Source: Selaginella moellendorffii (taxonomy: Eukaryota; Streptophyta; Lycopodiopsida; Selaginellales; Selaginellaceae). From it: DNA of 64,000 bases. Shown piece after piece: positions 19,330 through 31,278 of the stretch. Location: assembly GCF_000143415.4 (NCBI RefSeq), contig NW_003314359.1, forward strand, positions 525,250 to 589,249, given 5' to 3'. Under the pieces are notes generated by a model, which saw only the letters and a program-made list of their open reading frames with translations, was not told the origin of the DNA and ran no database searches. Each line of letters opens with the position of its first letter. Position 1 is the stretch's first letter. A program made the translations under genes and the position numbers.

Positions 19330-21360
19330 TTACCTCAAGTCGACTATATCGAATCTTAAGCTGGGATTCATGTAGACATGGGAACAGTGATCGTATATGG
19401 AGCCTCCGTTGGCCGGCTCGTCGTGTGGATGAAATCCTCGTTGGTCGCACTGCTGGATAGCTTCCATGCCGCCAGGCTCGGACAGCCGAAAAATGCCGAA
19501 GGACCTGGACGCGAAGGAAGGTAAGAAACAGGTAGAAAAAACGAGAGGAAAACCAAGACCTTTCTTCGTCGGTGGGAGCCATGACGATCGCAATTGCCTC
19601 CTGCAGCATTACCTGCGCAAAAGAGCTTGCGATGAGCAGCCCGAAAACGCGAGTGTCTAGTACCTGGTAGGAGTAGTGCGTGTGAAGATCTATTGACGAC
19701 ATAAAACACGTTTGCGTTGGATGCGTCTGCGAAATGAAACATGGTTACAATCGTACATTCTAATCTCTGGCGCACTTACGTGTATCCATCCAAGCTGGAA
19801 TAGATTCCGTTTGTCTTGAACTTCGAATAGTTCCTCCTCGTTGACCGTTTGGCACTGCCAAGAAAAGCTCTAAACGAGTAGCCACAAAATCGTGAAGGCA
19901 TACCGAATCTGACGTCGCTTCCTGCTTCGGGATAATCAGAGTTGTCACAGAGAACATACCCTTTTCCTGTAAAGTTACGGGTTCAAGTTAGCCACCACAA
20001 AGAAAAATTGGAGATCTTACAAGAAAACCGGCCAGGACTCCGCAGGTTTCCAAATTCTTTTGCGTATTGTGACGAGCTAGTGCAAGGAACTCCTCCATCA
20101 TAGTTGGAGACTGCAAATATATGGTTTAGTCCCCACACTAAAAATGAAAAAGTAAAAAGAATACTCACAACGTATAAGTGCTTTGGTCCCTTTTCATTGG
20201 AAACCTTGGGAGACCCTGGTCTTGGATCAGCCACTGTAGTGGGCGGCAAGCATTGAACGTTTTGTACAGGAACCGGAACGGGAGGAGGAGCGAGCTGATT
20301 AACAAGACTGTACTGAGGTGGTAAGGCTGTTGGTTCTGACGAAGACACAGAGAAGGAGTTCTGGTCAAAACTTTGCAAAAAGAATGAAAAAATATCAGTA
20401 TACAAGAACGGTGCCGACCGAAAGCTACAGACCTTGGGATCTCGATATGCGATACATCAATATAGCTTGGATACGTCACCTTGTAGAAACAGATAAGAAT
20501 GATTCAGCGTCGTGACCTCGAATTTACTAAATGCTTACTTTGATAGGTTGCTCCATCGGTTTCCTGCTCGGCAACGTAAAATAAGAATGTCTAGAGAGTG
20601 TCTCATCTCTTGGCCTCGCAGTTCTGAAAATTCAAAGCTTGGAAGATCGTCCCTACATTAGCTTAGCTTACCCTTGCCATGTGTTTTGCCAGTTAGTCTG
20701 GGGACTGGTTTGCCATCTATTCTTTGCAGGATTGGGATCGTACTTATTGTACTCAAGAGACGCATTTCTCTGCACATAAAGTTCGTAGACAAATCAAACT
20801 CTCAGAACTACGCACAGTCGTACCTTCACCGGGAAAGGAGCTTCCAAAGCTTTCTTGACAAGAGGCTTCAAGCTTTCCAGCTCGGCCAGCGCTTCCAAAA
20901 CCCTCTGCAAAGAAAAAAGAAATCAACTTCGCATAGAGTCGCCTCAACAAAAAAGCAAAGCAGCAGCAGGAGCTGCAAGACGCAATCGCTCAGTACCTGC
21001 CGGAGAAGAGCCTTCTGTGAATCCGAAAAGCGCTTGTACTCATTGTGAGCTGGGATCGTGTCGATCACCAAGCTGAAACCAATGACATCTGGAGTATGCG
21101 TAAAGCGAGCCTTTAAAAAGAATCAAGAGGAGGCGCAAACCTTGTGAATCTCAGCAGGAGGATGTAGAGCTCGAGCACATTCTTCTCGCTCCTATAGATT
21201 CTCGCCTAGAAAGAACCAAATCCAATCGATCCCTTACTGCCCGATTAGACGAACCCTACCAGCATACCTGGCGCAGCAGATTATCGGCGATCCTGTAGTA
21301 GTGCCGCAGCGGCAGGCGCTGATTCACCTCCAGCTTGGGCGCGCTCTCCGCGATATTCAT
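19330..21360 (-). CDS. AMSH: AMSH-like deubiquitinase (JAMM/MPN+ metalloprotease)
   Basis: A minus-strand gene of roughly eleven small exons starts at ATG 21360 ([20 protein letters not shown]). The N-terminal helical part ([12 protein letters not shown], then YILLLRFT) resembles the USP8-dimerisation/MIT-like region that binds ESCRT-III partners. A Pro-rich linker follows ([12 protein letters not shown]). The C-terminal JAMM domain shows [20 protein letters not shown], the H-x-H-x10-D zinc site. It continues with [26 protein letters not shown] and CDQRGFHPH, and ends FDIVDLR at TAA 19332-19330. The enzyme removes K63-linked ubiquitin chains from cargo at endosomes in ESCRT sorting, vacuole biogenesis and autophagy. 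The match is close to plant AMSH1/AMSH3; which of the two is not resolvable. Confidence 0.93.
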
Positions 21361-23389
21361 CGCTCTCCCCCCTCAAACCTTAGGGCTACCCTGTTCTTTT
21401 TGCCCTTGATAGACCGTTGACCAAAAGCGTGGACCGTTGACGTTGACCTCCTCGTTGACCGTGTTCTGTCTTTGTTTTTTTGTGTGTGTATGTGTGTGTG
21501 TGTGTGCCTTCTGCCACACAAGTCCTCGAAGCGTGTGTTTGGCTATGGTGTGGACCTGAGCTCCACCACCACTGCTGCGCCACTGCCACCACCTCCACCA
21601 ACGCATGACATCAACCATCCAACCACAGCCCTCAAGCCAAGGGATAGCACAGATCCAAATCCAACCATGGAGGTAAGAATTCTTTTAGGAAATTTTTTTT
21701 GGGGGAATCTCTCCTCCAGTCTTCGTCTTGCCTTGCCTAGAGCAGAGTGATTTCATGGGCAAAAGTTTGAATTTGATTCCATAAAAGAATAATACTTGAA
21801 AATATGGAATAACTTTTGCTGTTGAGATTCAAGAGAGGTGGCTGGTTTCTAGCCTTCCACAAGCGGCCAAGCGACTTGACATCTTCGAATTTCAATCAGG
21901 TTGCAAACAAGTACCTTGTCTCAGTGGAGAGGCGTGGTGGCCTGCGATTTCATCCATCTCTTCAGTTAAGCTACTATATGATCAAGAAGATTTCAATATT
22001 AGTTTGGACTTGGCTATCACCTCTCGCACTCCCCACCTTTTCTCTTCTGGTAGTTGGGAGAAGCAGGAGAGATTTTTCGATTTTGAGATTCATCACCCAT
22101 CTTTTGAGCTGGTTTTGCTTGTCTCCTTATAACAACATGCTGTCAAAGGCGTACTGGCAGCTTATGTATATTTTAAAATCCATTTGACGCGTAGATTTTA
22201 TATACACGTATATATAATTGATATATATAGTATCTCTGTACCCAAGCAGCAGCAGCAGCAGCACGATGCTACACACAAAAGCCTCGATACATTTCATCGG
22301 CATAGGATGCCAAAAGAGAATTTTTCTAAAAGGAGAGCCAGCGCTGGCTGGCGGAGCAGCGAAGATTGCAATGTCTTTTGATCTCTTATCCGGAGATAGA
22401 AGAGGATCAAAGAGATCCTCCGCTATATACTTGGCCTGACGCAGCTTGGCTGGCCCAATTTTTACCTGGACCCATATTCTCCCTCCTAACTATCACATAT
22501 GATGCACCGAAAATATATTATACAATATATAGCCAGACAAAACCATATGATTTGCTTTGCGATTGCTCTGTCTTAAGCTTTGCATGCACGCACAAATGCC
22601 AAAGGCTAGACTCCAAACTCTGGATGCCTCAGTTGTTATCACAACTTACAACTTGTGCCATGCGTTTTCCTCTCTGGAGGGCGATGGAGCTATACAGACA
22701 AGCATGACGTGACCAAGGGACGCAAGGTGTGTGCGTCTTGTGTTCTTGTTCTTAATCCCGAAGAAAGTGACACCCTGCTGATTAACTGCCTCCTGATCCA
22801 CACGCTGATCCCACGCTGGTGGTGTCTGGCCCCTGTGGGGATCCCTGGTGTTTCTGGGATCTCTGATTCCTGTTGATCTCTCGCTCTCTCCGCCAGTCTC
22901 TCTTTGGCCTCCTCCTCGCTGATCATAACTTTTGTTTCAGCTGTGCCCAGTCTGCAGCGGGGGCGGTGGTGGTGCTGGTGTTTGTTGTTAACAGCCTGCC
23001 AAGATCGCATTAACTCGAGGAGATCGTTGTTTGCATCTCGGCTCTCACAGCTCCATGCCGCTGTCCGGGGCCATCGCGGCCGTCGAGCATCCGACGCCCA
23101 GAATGGCCTCCGGCCCCTGCGTGTAGCCCTGTCCGCCTCACGAGAAAAAGCTGCAGCGCTTGCATATAATACATGTAGCACCTGATCAAAGCTGGAAGTA
23201 AATGAAAACCGAGTGGCCATGCTCTATAGTGTGGAATATTTGCAGGCAAGCGTACCGCACGGTGAAGTCGCGAAGTAAATAGGCTCTTGATCGTGATTGA
23301 TTTGCTCTTTTCTACCAGCTAGAATGTACATCAACTCTCTCCATAATCAAACAAAAGAAAGGGGATTCTTTTTTTTTTCCTTCTCTCTT
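21361..23389. other. Intergenic region, weak frames only
   Basis: This 2-kb gap lies between the AMSH start and the next stop. It holds a GT-rich microsatellite (21481-21506) and AT-rich DNA. A 176-codon minus-strand frame (23220-22690) has an acidic stretch (ISEEEAKERLAERARDQQES) but no recognised family; it may be 3' UTR of the upstream gene. I do not call it a gene. Confidence 0.5.
21481..21506. repeat. (TG)n microsatellite
   Basis: About 13 TG units with one interruption are read directly, just upstream of the AMSH gene. Confidence 0.9.
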
Positions 23390-25576
23390 TCACCTCGACG
23401 ACGCCATGGGCTGCAAGCTCTTGGACAAGCCCGCGATTCGCATGGTCGCGCAGCCCAGGCAGCCCAGCAGGCCCTGCTTGTATGGGAGGAAGGTTTTGCG
23501 GCGCATCTCCTCGGAATTTACCCGCTGCTGGGACTTGTAGTGGAGCTCGTGGAGGGATATGCCTCCGCCACCTTGCGCCGCCGCCGCCGCCGACGACGAC
23601 GAGGAGGAAACGTTGGTGGTGCCGCCGAGGATGTTGCCGCTGCTGCTGCTGTTGATGCTGTTGTTGCGGCTCCGCCGGGGGCTGACGTTCCGGGACGAGC
23701 ATGCACTGGACGCTGCCGAGTTTGAGTAGTAGAACTGATCGCCGCCACCTTTGCTGTGGAGATTGAGATCGGTGAATCTCGCGGATTGGAAGTCCATACC
23801 ACCACCGCCAAGTTTGCCACCCACGATCGGCCCACTGTGAAACATTGATCCCCCGCGACCGCCACCTTGCCCTCCTCGCCGGTGCGCTACGTGATAGTTG
23901 AGCCGCTTGTTCTTGATCGTCGCGTCCGGCAGCCGGCCCTTGTGCGGCCTTGCGGCCATGGCGGGGAACTCCGCCTCGGGGACGATGGATCCGCTGTGCA
24001 ATCGCCTCGCGGAGCTGTAGTAGCCGCCGGTGGATCCTCCACTGTGCTGGAGGTCGAGGCTGTGGAGTCTCTTCTTGTGGATGGCGATTCCCTGGAGATT
24101 CCCCGATGCCGAGGACGAGGACGGCGTCTTCCGTGCGGCGCTCGCGGCGGTGAATCGCTTGCTGTGATCGCCCACCAAGGATTTCTCCACCAGCCTCTTG
24201 GTGAGAGCCGAGGAGTCGAGCTTCTTGCCGAGGGGCTTGCTCGGAGGAACCGGCAAAGATGGCGGAGGTGGTGGCGGAGTCGAATCCTTGGCCTCCTTGG
24301 ACTCCTTCGCTGTGGATTCTGCGCCTTGGATGGTTTTCTTGCCCTCCTCTGCCTTGGAAGAGCTCGGCCCCGGCTTGTTCTTCTTGTGCATGCTACTCAG
24401 GTGGAGCAATTCCCTCAGCGTCCGACCTTTGGAGGAAGTTCTCGCGGGCCGGGGGATCTGGTGATCGCCGGAGGAGGACGAAGAGGAATTGGAGGTGGCG
24501 AGCGATGGCGAGGAGGAATTGGAGGAGGCGGGCCGGCCCATCATGAGCATCATGGACTGGTACTTCTTGAGCAGCTGGAGCGGCGAGAGGGACCGCGGGG
24601 GTCCCCGGCTGGCCGTGGAGTCCGACGTGGCGGAGGCCGAGATGGAGGAGGAGTCCGAGATGGAGCCCGACTTGATCATGGTGGCGCCGCACAGGCTGCC
24701 CATCACCGCGGATTTCATCCGCCCGGGCGACGCGGATCCGCCGGCCTTGCGCGCGGATCTGGGCGACGGCGGCGCCGCGGCGGAGGAGGAGGAGCAGTGG
24801 TCGCTGGAATCCGTGGAGGCGATGGTGTTGGAGGAGCCGCTCGAGTCCGAGGAGGTGAGCTGGGGCGGCGGGATCTTCATGGGCAGGAGCTGGCCCTTGA
24901 AGAAGAGCTCGTCGGCGGAGGACATCTGGGCGGAGATCGTGGAGTCGGAGTCGGACATCCGGCTGGACGAGAACTCGAAATCCGAGTCGGCATTGAAGAA
25001 CCCTAGCGCTGGCGATGGATCCCGCGACGCCGCCGCATTGGCTCCAAAGATCATCTTGGGCGTGCCCGGCATCTCGTCCCAGATCCCGCCGCCCTTGCCC
25101 GACCGATCCTTGTTCCGCCGGTCCGGGCTCGTGGGCGCGCTGAAGTAGAAGCCCGCCACGCCCCCCATCTCCGCGTCCTCCATCATCGCCTCCTCCTCCT
25201 CCTCTTCCTCGCGGCGGCGCTCTCCGACAAGAACACTGGGCAGCGCCGCCACCACGCCGCCGCCGGATCCGCCACCGCCGCCGCCGCCGCCGCCGCCATC
25301 GAATCGCGAGTGGAACTGGAACTCACATTCCGTGAAGCTGAATCCGCGCTGGTGGTGGTGCTCCGGATTGGCGGCAGCGTGGAGCTTGTGATCGCGCGGC
25401 GGGCTGGACGGCGCCGAGAAGTAGTAGTAGAGGCTGTTCTTGCTCGTTGTCCCGGTGTTCTTGGCGGTGGTGATCTTGAGCGCGCTGGTGGTGCCACTCC
25501 TGCTGGGGCTGGATGGCGCGCTCACGAATGGAGTGGAGCAAGAGCTCCCGGCCTCGCTCTCGCAGTGATAGAACAT
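23390..25576 (-). CDS. Serine/glycine-rich plant protein, DUF1645-like
   Basis: This single-exon gene of 728 codons starts at ATG 25576 ([13 protein letters not shown]) and ends SLQPMASSR. It is low-complexity, with long Ser runs, a poly-Gly tract near residues 94-105 and Pro/Ser stretches. Spaced motifs look conserved: [40 protein letters not shown] and [17 protein letters not shown]. The order FSAPTSP - FEFSS - SADELFxxGqi - LLxFRS/LLHLSS is that of plant DUF1645 proteins, some of which are tied to stress tolerance and grain or organ size. The molecular function is unknown, and no enzyme domain, signal peptide or membrane segment is seen. It is longer than typical members because of the inserted homopolymers. 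Confidence 0.75.
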   Translation of the reverse strand: MFYHCESEAGSSCSTPFVSAPSSPSRSGTTSALKITTAKNTGTTSKNSLYYYFSAPSSPPRDHKLHAAANPEHHHQRGFSFTECEFQFHSRFDGGGGGGGGGGSGGGVVAALPSVLVGERRREEEEEEEAMMEDAEMGGVAGFYFSAPTSPDRRNKDRSGKGGGIWDEMPGTPKMIFGANAAASRDPSPALGFFNADSDFEFSSSRMSDSDSTISAQMSSADELFFKGQLLPMKIPPPQLTSSDSSGSSNTIASTDSSDHCSSSSAAAPPSPRSARKAGGSASPGRMKSAVMGSLCGATMIKSGSISDSSSISASATSDSTASRGPPRSLSPLQLLKKYQSMMLMMGRPASSNSSSPSLATSNSSSSSSGDHQIPRPARTSSKGRTLRELLHLSSMHKKNKPGPSSSKAEEGKKTIQGAESTAKESKEAKDSTPPPPPPSLPVPPSKPLGKKLDSSALTKRLVEKSLVGDHSKRFTAASAARKTPSSSSASGNLQGIAIHKKRLHSLDLQHSGGSTGGYYSSARRLHSGSIVPEAEFPAMAARPHKGRLPDATIKNKRLNYHVAHRRGGQGGGRGGSMFHSGPIVGGKLGGGGMDFQSARFTDLNLHSKGGGDQFYYSNSAASSACSSRNVSPRRSRNNSINSSSSGNILGGTTNVSSSSSSAAAAAQGGGGISLHELHYKSQQRVNSEEMRRKTFLPYKQGLLGCLGCATMRIAGLSKSLQPMASSR

Positions 25577-26508
25577 GATGATCGCCTCCCTCGCCTGCGA
25601 TGATCCCAGCTCCAGCTAGAATCATACACGGGACCACCAAGACAAGAAGAAGAGGAGAGAACAAAGGAGAAATCGATGGAGTGCCAGTGACGTGCAGCAA
25701 ACCAGATCTCCGCGACAAAGGACGATCACCCCCGACAAGCAATTAAGCCGCCAAGCAAGAGCGCCCCTTCGCCGCGAAGTTGTGTTCCTCGCATCTCTCT
25801 CGCGTAGGCGTATGGAGGAGATCGTTCTTCTTTTTCTTGCTTCTCGCTCTTATACGGTACGTGATACTTGATACATTGCCTGTCTTTCTACCTGTGCTGC
25901 CTGCCTGTCTTTACTACGCTATACCCTCTCGGATCCACATAGAAAGCTAGAAAGAAAGAGATATACCAGCGCTACTACTACTCTACTATAACTCTACGGC
26001 CTTTGGACCCACAAATACAGAGGGGATAGACAGATAAGAGTTAAAAGAGATTGCCAGACAGAAGCTTCTCCTTCCTCCTTTATCACTCCGGATGATATAA
26101 TCTCTCCCGTGGTGGTCGACGAGTTCTTTGTCAAGATCTCTAGACGAGTTCTTCGTCTAGATCTCCCGTCGTCTCTATAGCTGTGGAGGGATCAAACTAC
26201 AAACATCGACACTGCCAAGAGCTCTGGAGCAATGCCGCTGGACGTTTGCGGATGGATGGATCAATCTCTCGGCCTAGATCTACGAAACTTCAGCGGTGAA
26301 TCGAGCATGGAAACGAAGATTCAAATGAGAAGATCCGAGAGAGAAGAAGAATCCAGCACCAAGAACGCGCATTGATTCAAATAGACCACTCCCGACTCGC
26401 GCGACCACTCTAGGCCTACTCTCGAGATATCATCAAATGGATGGATGGAATGGAGGAATTCGTGAGCTCTACACAATACTCCCACCGTACCTAGGGTCTT
26501 TTGTTCTC

Positions 26509-26536
26509 TCGTCGTCGTCGTCGTCATCATCATCAG
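26509..26536. repeat. Trinucleotide repeat TCG/TCA
   Basis: TCGTCGTCGTCGTCG runs into ATCATCATC, read directly. Confidence 0.85.
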
Positions 26537-27639
26537 CCACTATGATCCCGTACTCATGGCCGAATATGCCTGGTACCCCATGGTGGCATATTCCGGCATG
26601 GATCACCACTATAATCAATTCGCCAAGGGAATGAATGTTCCTTTCAAATCAAAGCTGCAGAGCATTGCAGTTCCTCCAATTTGCAAAAATTGTTTGCAAG
26701 CAACCAAGCAAACAAAGCTTGGTTTAATTTTTCTTTTTTTGCCCAGTTTTTTGGGCAGAAGACTTTTTTTTTTTTGGTTACTGCTTGTTTGTCATTCCTC
26801 ATGTGAGGAGCATTGAATTTGATTGATATTTCAGGAGTTAATAACAATATTCTAGACATGAGGCCACCACCTTGGAAGTGAAATTCCTTGGCCCTGTGAT
26901 TATCCGATTAGAGTAAGCATGGGGGCCTGCGTTTGCGCATGTGGGCAGCACTAGAAAGTTTGGTGCACATATTAAACTCGTAAAGGTGGCACACAACATC
27001 TGAGCATGTGCAAACTTACATCAATATACATTGCCGAGAAAAAATCCCGCCGTGCATATGAGCTATCAAATCAGATACCATGGACTTTGGCTTGTTTACT
27101 ATAGAATTTGTTTGATGAGTGGGGCAATGATCAAAACTCCACCCCGAGCGAGCGGCCAATACTTCTCTCTCTCTCTCTCTCTCTTTTTTCTGTAACTTGA
27201 TTCGTGGTTCTCGCCGGTTGGGTTCTCAAGGAGATGCTAGTTCTTTGCTAGTTCTTGTAAGTTGTAAACATCGAGAGCAAATAGACTGATTGGATGGATT
27301 GGATTGATCGGCTCCTGTAACGGCTAAGTTAAAAGAGTCGTGGATCTTACCATTTGGTCTTGAAAAACGATTTGAATGGTTTGACATCCAGTTCAACTCC
27401 ATGATCTTGATTGACAACTAAACTCCCACGATTTCGATGGATGTGCCGTGCCTCCCTCCTTGTTAAAAGTCTTTGTATTAGATTACCACTTCCAACGCAG
27501 TGCTTTGATATGAATTCCCAAACAATATGGTCGTCGTGGCTCATTGAAATCTCATCCGGGTTCATTCAAATCATGTTGTTGTGGCGGTGTGAATGAATTC
27601 CCTTCAGTGCCTGTCAAGGAAGAAAAAAGAATCCTATGT

Positions 27640-27658
27640 GAGAGAGAGAGAGAGAGAG
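27640..27658. repeat. (AG)n microsatellite
   Basis: About nine AG units are read directly, in the intergenic DNA downstream of the DYW-type PPR gene's stop codon. Confidence 0.85.
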
Positions 27659-28059
27659 TAAATGGCTATGTGATAGTTACTTTGGGACGAACGAGTCCAG
27701 TTATTTGAAGTTGTTATGTCCTGTGTTTCAAGCATCTGGAGAAGAACATGGTGATTTAAAACAGCTGCGAAATATAAACGAGCCATTTTACCTTCTTGCA
27801 GAGAGCGCCAAAGCGAGGGAATTATCGGTTCTTCCGAAACTTGAAAGCAATATAGAAATAACTGTCAGGAGTAATAAGTTTCGAAGTCAGAAACATGGAA
27901 TCGAATCAAAAACTAAGAGCAATGAATGACTGAAATTTTTTACCTCCAGACGAAGTGCTATGGCTGGTCACAGGCGATAAAAAGAAAAGAAACTCCATCA
28001 CCTGTCAAGCGTACTAAAACGTCAGGACCGAGAAACAAACTAACGAAAACCAGATTACC

Positions 28060-31000
28060 TCACCAATAGTCTTTGCAAGAGCATGAACCGTTCTCGAAGT
28101 GATGAAAGCGAGTGGAGTCCCTGACCACGATTTTCCGGCCCACGATCCTGGAGATAAACTTGGCGGCCGCGTGACAGTCGACGCAAGCTCGCAAGTTCTT
28201 GACGATGTGGAGCGGCGTCCCAGGCGGTGTGGATATCAAGCCGTAAGCAATCGCCAGCTTCTCGCTGTGGTAGCACAGCATTTGCTCCTTTTCTTCCTCC
28301 TTGACGTTGTGCAGCACCATCCTCATGTCCGGGACGTAGCCAGCGTCCTTCATCTGCTTGCTCAGCCTCTTTATCTCCGCGGCGATGAGCTCCTCCTCGG
28401 GATGAGACTTGTCCCCGGCCACAAACTCGTGCACCGTGTCGTTGATCTCGATATAACTGCAGCCTGGGTTCTTCCTAGCGGCTCTCCGGTTCCTCGTCTT
28501 TCGAACGTCGTCCCATCTCCCAGCCTCCGCGTAAACGTTGGACAGAAGCGTCACGGTCGAGTGCTCATCCTCCGATTCCAGCTCGAAGAGCTTGTCCGCT
28601 ACTCGAGCCGCTCGCTTCGTGTCGTTGTGTAGCTTGCAGCCGCTTAGTAGGCTCGTCCAGGCAACCGCGTCCGGCAAGAACGGCATGTCGTGGATGAGGT
28701 TCTCGGCAGCCTCCAGCCTCCCTGCTCGGCTCAGGAGGTCTACCATGCAGAGAAAGTGCCGGTAGTCTGGAGCGAGGCCGTGGTCCCCGACCATGGAGAG
28801 GAAAGTCTGGACGCCTTCCTTGAGCATCCCTCCATGGCTGCAGGCCGAGAGAGTGCTCACCATAGTCACGTCATCGGCTGCCAAGCCTTCCTGTAAGAGC
28901 TCCCAGAAGTGCTCCAGCCCCGTCCTCGAGTGACCGTGCTGAGCATAGGCGGCGATGAGAGTGCTCCAGGATACCAAGCTCTTGTCACGGATAGCCGCGA
29001 AGACCCCCACTGTATCGTCGAGGCTGCCGCACCGGTTATACATGTTCATGAGCGAGTTCTCCAGGACGACGTCGGCCTTGCACCTTCCGGAAGCGATGAG
29101 CGCGTGGACTGCCTTGCCTTGACGCTTGGCACCGAGAACAGCACAGGCGCTGAGGACGTTGCTGAGCGTGATCTCGTTTGGAGCGACGTTTTCTAGCTGC
29201 ATTTGCTTGAAGATGTCGAGAGCGTCCTTGGCCTGTCCATACTGCACGTATGCCACGATCAGTATGTTCCAAGTTATCACGTCCCTCGTACGCATTCTCT
29301 CGAAGACCTGCCTTGCCTCCTCCAAGCTGCTGCTACACTTGGTATACATGTTGAGAAGGACGTTGCCGATCACCAAGTCCGACTCGTAGCCGTCCTCTCT
29401 CACTTTCCTGTGGATGGCTCTTCCCTGCTCCAAGTCCTCCAAGTTGGTGCAAGCGGTGAGGAGGCCAATGAAAGTCACCACGTTTGGCTTTGGATCGTTC
29501 GGTCCCATCCGTTGGAAAAGCTCGAGAGCCTGTGTAGCGGCACCCTGCTTGGCATACCCGGAGATCATCGTGTTCCAGGCTATCACGTCCCTGTTCTTGA
29601 GCCGATCGAAAACTTTCCTGGCCGACTCCAAGCTTCCACACTTGGAGTACATGTTGATGAGCGCATTCTGGACAATCGAGTCCGAGGCATAGCCGCTTGC
29701 TACCGTGCGAGCCTCGATTTCCCTGCCTTGAGAGATGTCTCCGACGACCGTGCACGCGTACAAAGCACTGGAGAAGGTGATTGCATCCGGCTTCATTCCT
29801 TCGGGCTCCATGGCGTGGTATAGCTCGAGAGCTTTCCTGGGAGACCCGAGCTGTGCATAGGCCGTGATCATCGTTGTCCATGCACACGTTGTCTTGGTCG
29901 CCATCTTGTCGAACGCTCTGCGGGCGTCTTGCAAGCTCCCACACTTCGCGTACATGTTTACCACCGTGCCGGTGACGAAAGAGTTTAGATCAAAGCCGCT
30001 GCCCTCGAGCGCTGCGTGGACGAGCCTTCCCTGCTGGAGCGACTTCATAGTAGCGCAAGCTTCGAGCACGGACATGAAAGTGGTAGCGTCCCTCTTCACC
30101 TCCTGCGGCTCCATCTCGTGGAAGAGCTCGAGCGATTTCTCGGGACGGCCATTGTGGCAGTAGGCCGAGATCATCGCGTTCCACGACACGACGTTTTTCG
30201 TGGCGAGCGAGCTGAAGGCCGCCTCAGCATCCTTGAGGCTCCGGCACTTCCCATAGGCGCTGACGAGAGTAGTCCCGATGATCAAGTCGGCCGCCATCTT
30301 TTGCTCGAGTATGTCGAGATGGAGCATCCGCAACTCCGAAAGAGATCCAAGCTTCGAGCAAGCGTCGAGAACAGCCAGGAAAGTTGGCTTGTCCGGCTTG
30401 ACAGACTTGGAAACCATGTCCTGGTAGATCTTGAGAGCACCCCTGTGATCCCCGTTTCGCGAGTAGCCAGCGATCAGTGCGTTCCAGGTGACCAAAGTTT
30501 TCTTTCCCATCTCATCGAAGGTCTTCCGGGCGAGCTCGAGATCCCGGCACCTGGCATACATGGTGATGAGCGCGGTGCCGAGGATGATATCAAACTCCAG
30601 CAGCCGGGTCTCGAGGATCATCGCGTGGAGGAGCTGGCCTTGCTTGAGATCTTTGGAGCTGGAGCACACCCCGATCGCCACCACAAACATCGCTCCATCC
30701 GGCCTCAATCCTTCCAGCACCATCCTCCGGTAGTAGCCAAGCGCCTCCCGGTAATGCCCATTCCGGGCAAATGCCGCGACGATGAGCGTCCAGGAGACCG
30801 AGTTTGGATGCTCGATCGCGTGGAAAACCGCGAGAGCATCGGCGACGCTGCCGCATTTGCCATACATCTGGACGAGCAGATTCTCGACGTAGATGTGCAT
30901 CCGGCGCTGCTCGAGGATGTGGGAGTGGACGAGCTTACCCTGGGCGAGCGATCGGCGATGGCCGCATTCTTGGAGGAGAGAGCTGTAGGATGCGCCCGCG

Positions 31001-31176
31001 CTTAGGGCTCGCGAGACGCCGTCGAGGTCGGCGAATTTGCGGGCGTAGCTCTTGCTGGAGATCCTCTCGGGATCATCCTCGCTCGATCCCGCGAACGCTG
31101 CGAGGGAATGGAGACCCCGGCGCTGGAGCTGTGAGGACGCTGCTGCTCGTTTGCTCGCCAAGAGCAAGAGGAGCAT
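28060..31176 (-). CDS. PPR protein with complete E, E+ and DYW deaminase domains
   Basis: This single-exon gene encodes 1038 residues. The N-terminus (MLLLLLASKRAAASSQLQRR) is hydrophobic and Arg-rich, suiting mitochondrial or plastid import. Around 20 PLS-type repeats follow, each with the xxNxLIxMYxKCGSxxxA and VxSWNxMIxAYxxxG patterns. The C-terminus has E/E+ (PGCSYIEINDTVHEFVAGD, HPEEEL) and a full DYW domain. The latter shows CYHSEKLAIAYGL (zinc H-x-E), CVDCHAAAKFIS (C-x2-C-H) and the terminal CKDYW. DYW domains are the C-to-U deaminases of organelle RNA editing. The start is taken at the ATG 31176; the open frame extends five codons upstream but begins with TTG. An out-of-frame ATG at 31205 opens a 67-codon upstream ORF that overlaps this start. 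Confidence 0.95.
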   Translation of the reverse strand: MLLLLLASKRAAASSQLQRRGLHSLAAFAGSSEDDPERISSKSYARKFADLDGVSRALSAGASYSSLLQECGHRRSLAQGKLVHSHILEQRRMHIYVENLLVQMYGKCGSVADALAVFHAIEHPNSVSWTLIVAAFARNGHYREALGYYRRMVLEGLRPDGAMFVVAIGVCSSSKDLKQGQLLHAMILETRLLEFDIILGTALITMYARCRDLELARKTFDEMGKKTLVTWNALIAGYSRNGDHRGALKIYQDMVSKSVKPDKPTFLAVLDACSKLGSLSELRMLHLDILEQKMAADLIIGTTLVSAYGKCRSLKDAEAAFSSLATKNVVSWNAMISAYCHNGRPEKSLELFHEMEPQEVKRDATTFMSVLEACATMKSLQQGRLVHAALEGSGFDLNSFVTGTVVNMYAKCGSLQDARRAFDKMATKTTCAWTTMITAYAQLGSPRKALELYHAMEPEGMKPDAITFSSALYACTVVGDISQGREIEARTVASGYASDSIVQNALINMYSKCGSLESARKVFDRLKNRDVIAWNTMISGYAKQGAATQALELFQRMGPNDPKPNVVTFIGLLTACTNLEDLEQGRAIHRKVREDGYESDLVIGNVLLNMYTKCSSSLEEARQVFERMRTRDVITWNILIVAYVQYGQAKDALDIFKQMQLENVAPNEITLSNVLSACAVLGAKRQGKAVHALIASGRCKADVVLENSLMNMYNRCGSLDDTVGVFAAIRDKSLVSWSTLIAAYAQHGHSRTGLEHFWELLQEGLAADDVTMVSTLSACSHGGMLKEGVQTFLSMVGDHGLAPDYRHFLCMVDLLSRAGRLEAAENLIHDMPFLPDAVAWTSLLSGCKLHNDTKRAARVADKLFELESEDEHSTVTLLSNVYAEAGRWDDVRKTRNRRAARKNPGCSYIEINDTVHEFVAGDKSHPEEELIAAEIKRLSKQMKDAGYVPDMRMVLHNVKEEEKEQMLCYHSEKLAIAYGLISTPPGTPLHIVKNLRACVDCHAAAKFISRIVGRKIVVRDSTRFHHFENGSCSCKDYW

Positions 31177-31278
31177 ATTCTGCCCTGGCAAGGAGAATAT
31201 GCCATTCGTCGTTTGCCCCTTTTTGCCGCTTGAGAAAGATATTTTAGGGTTTTAAGGAGGGATCGATCGGATCGATCG
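31177..31278. promoter_or_regulatory. Putative bidirectional promoter, PPR-DYW / XRN
   Basis: Only 102 bp separate the divergent start codons of the DYW-type PPR gene (31176, minus) and the XRN gene (31279, plus). The interval contains a telo-box-like TAGGGTTT (31245-31252) and a GATCGATCGGATCGATCGAT run just before the XRN start. No TATA box is seen. Confidence 0.65.
31245..31252. promoter_or_regulatory. Telo-box-like motif
   Basis: TAGGGTTT (AAACCCTA on the other strand) lies 27 bp before the XRN start. In plants this motif is common in promoters of ribosome-biogenesis and RNA-processing genes. Confidence 0.5.

Larger units (their letters stand above)
25577..28059. other. Intergenic and promoter DNA
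   Basis: Upstream of the DUF1645-like gene there are about 2.5 kb with no supported gene. They contain a (TCG)n/(TCA)n tract (26509-26536), a (TC)n tract near 27173-27184 and (AG)n at 27640-27658. Short ATG frames such as 26556-26816 show no recognisable domain. Confidence 0.55.

Noticed and set aside
22690-23220. 176-codon minus-strand frame with an acidic stretch
   Set aside because: It has a real ATG but no recognised domain, odd mixed composition and no splice or promoter support. It could equally be 3' UTR of the DUF1645-like gene.
23867-25148. 379- and 219-codon plus-strand frames
   Set aside because: They are antisense to the Ser/Gly-rich gene; their Gly/Arg/Glu-rich content is the complement of its codon bias.
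26556-26816. 86-codon ATG frame in the DUF1645 promoter region
   Set aside because: No domain or splice support is seen, and its C-terminal half is a translated T-rich stretch.
30016-31005. 329-codon plus-strand frame
   Set aside because: Antisense shadow of the DYW-type PPR gene with no domain of its own.
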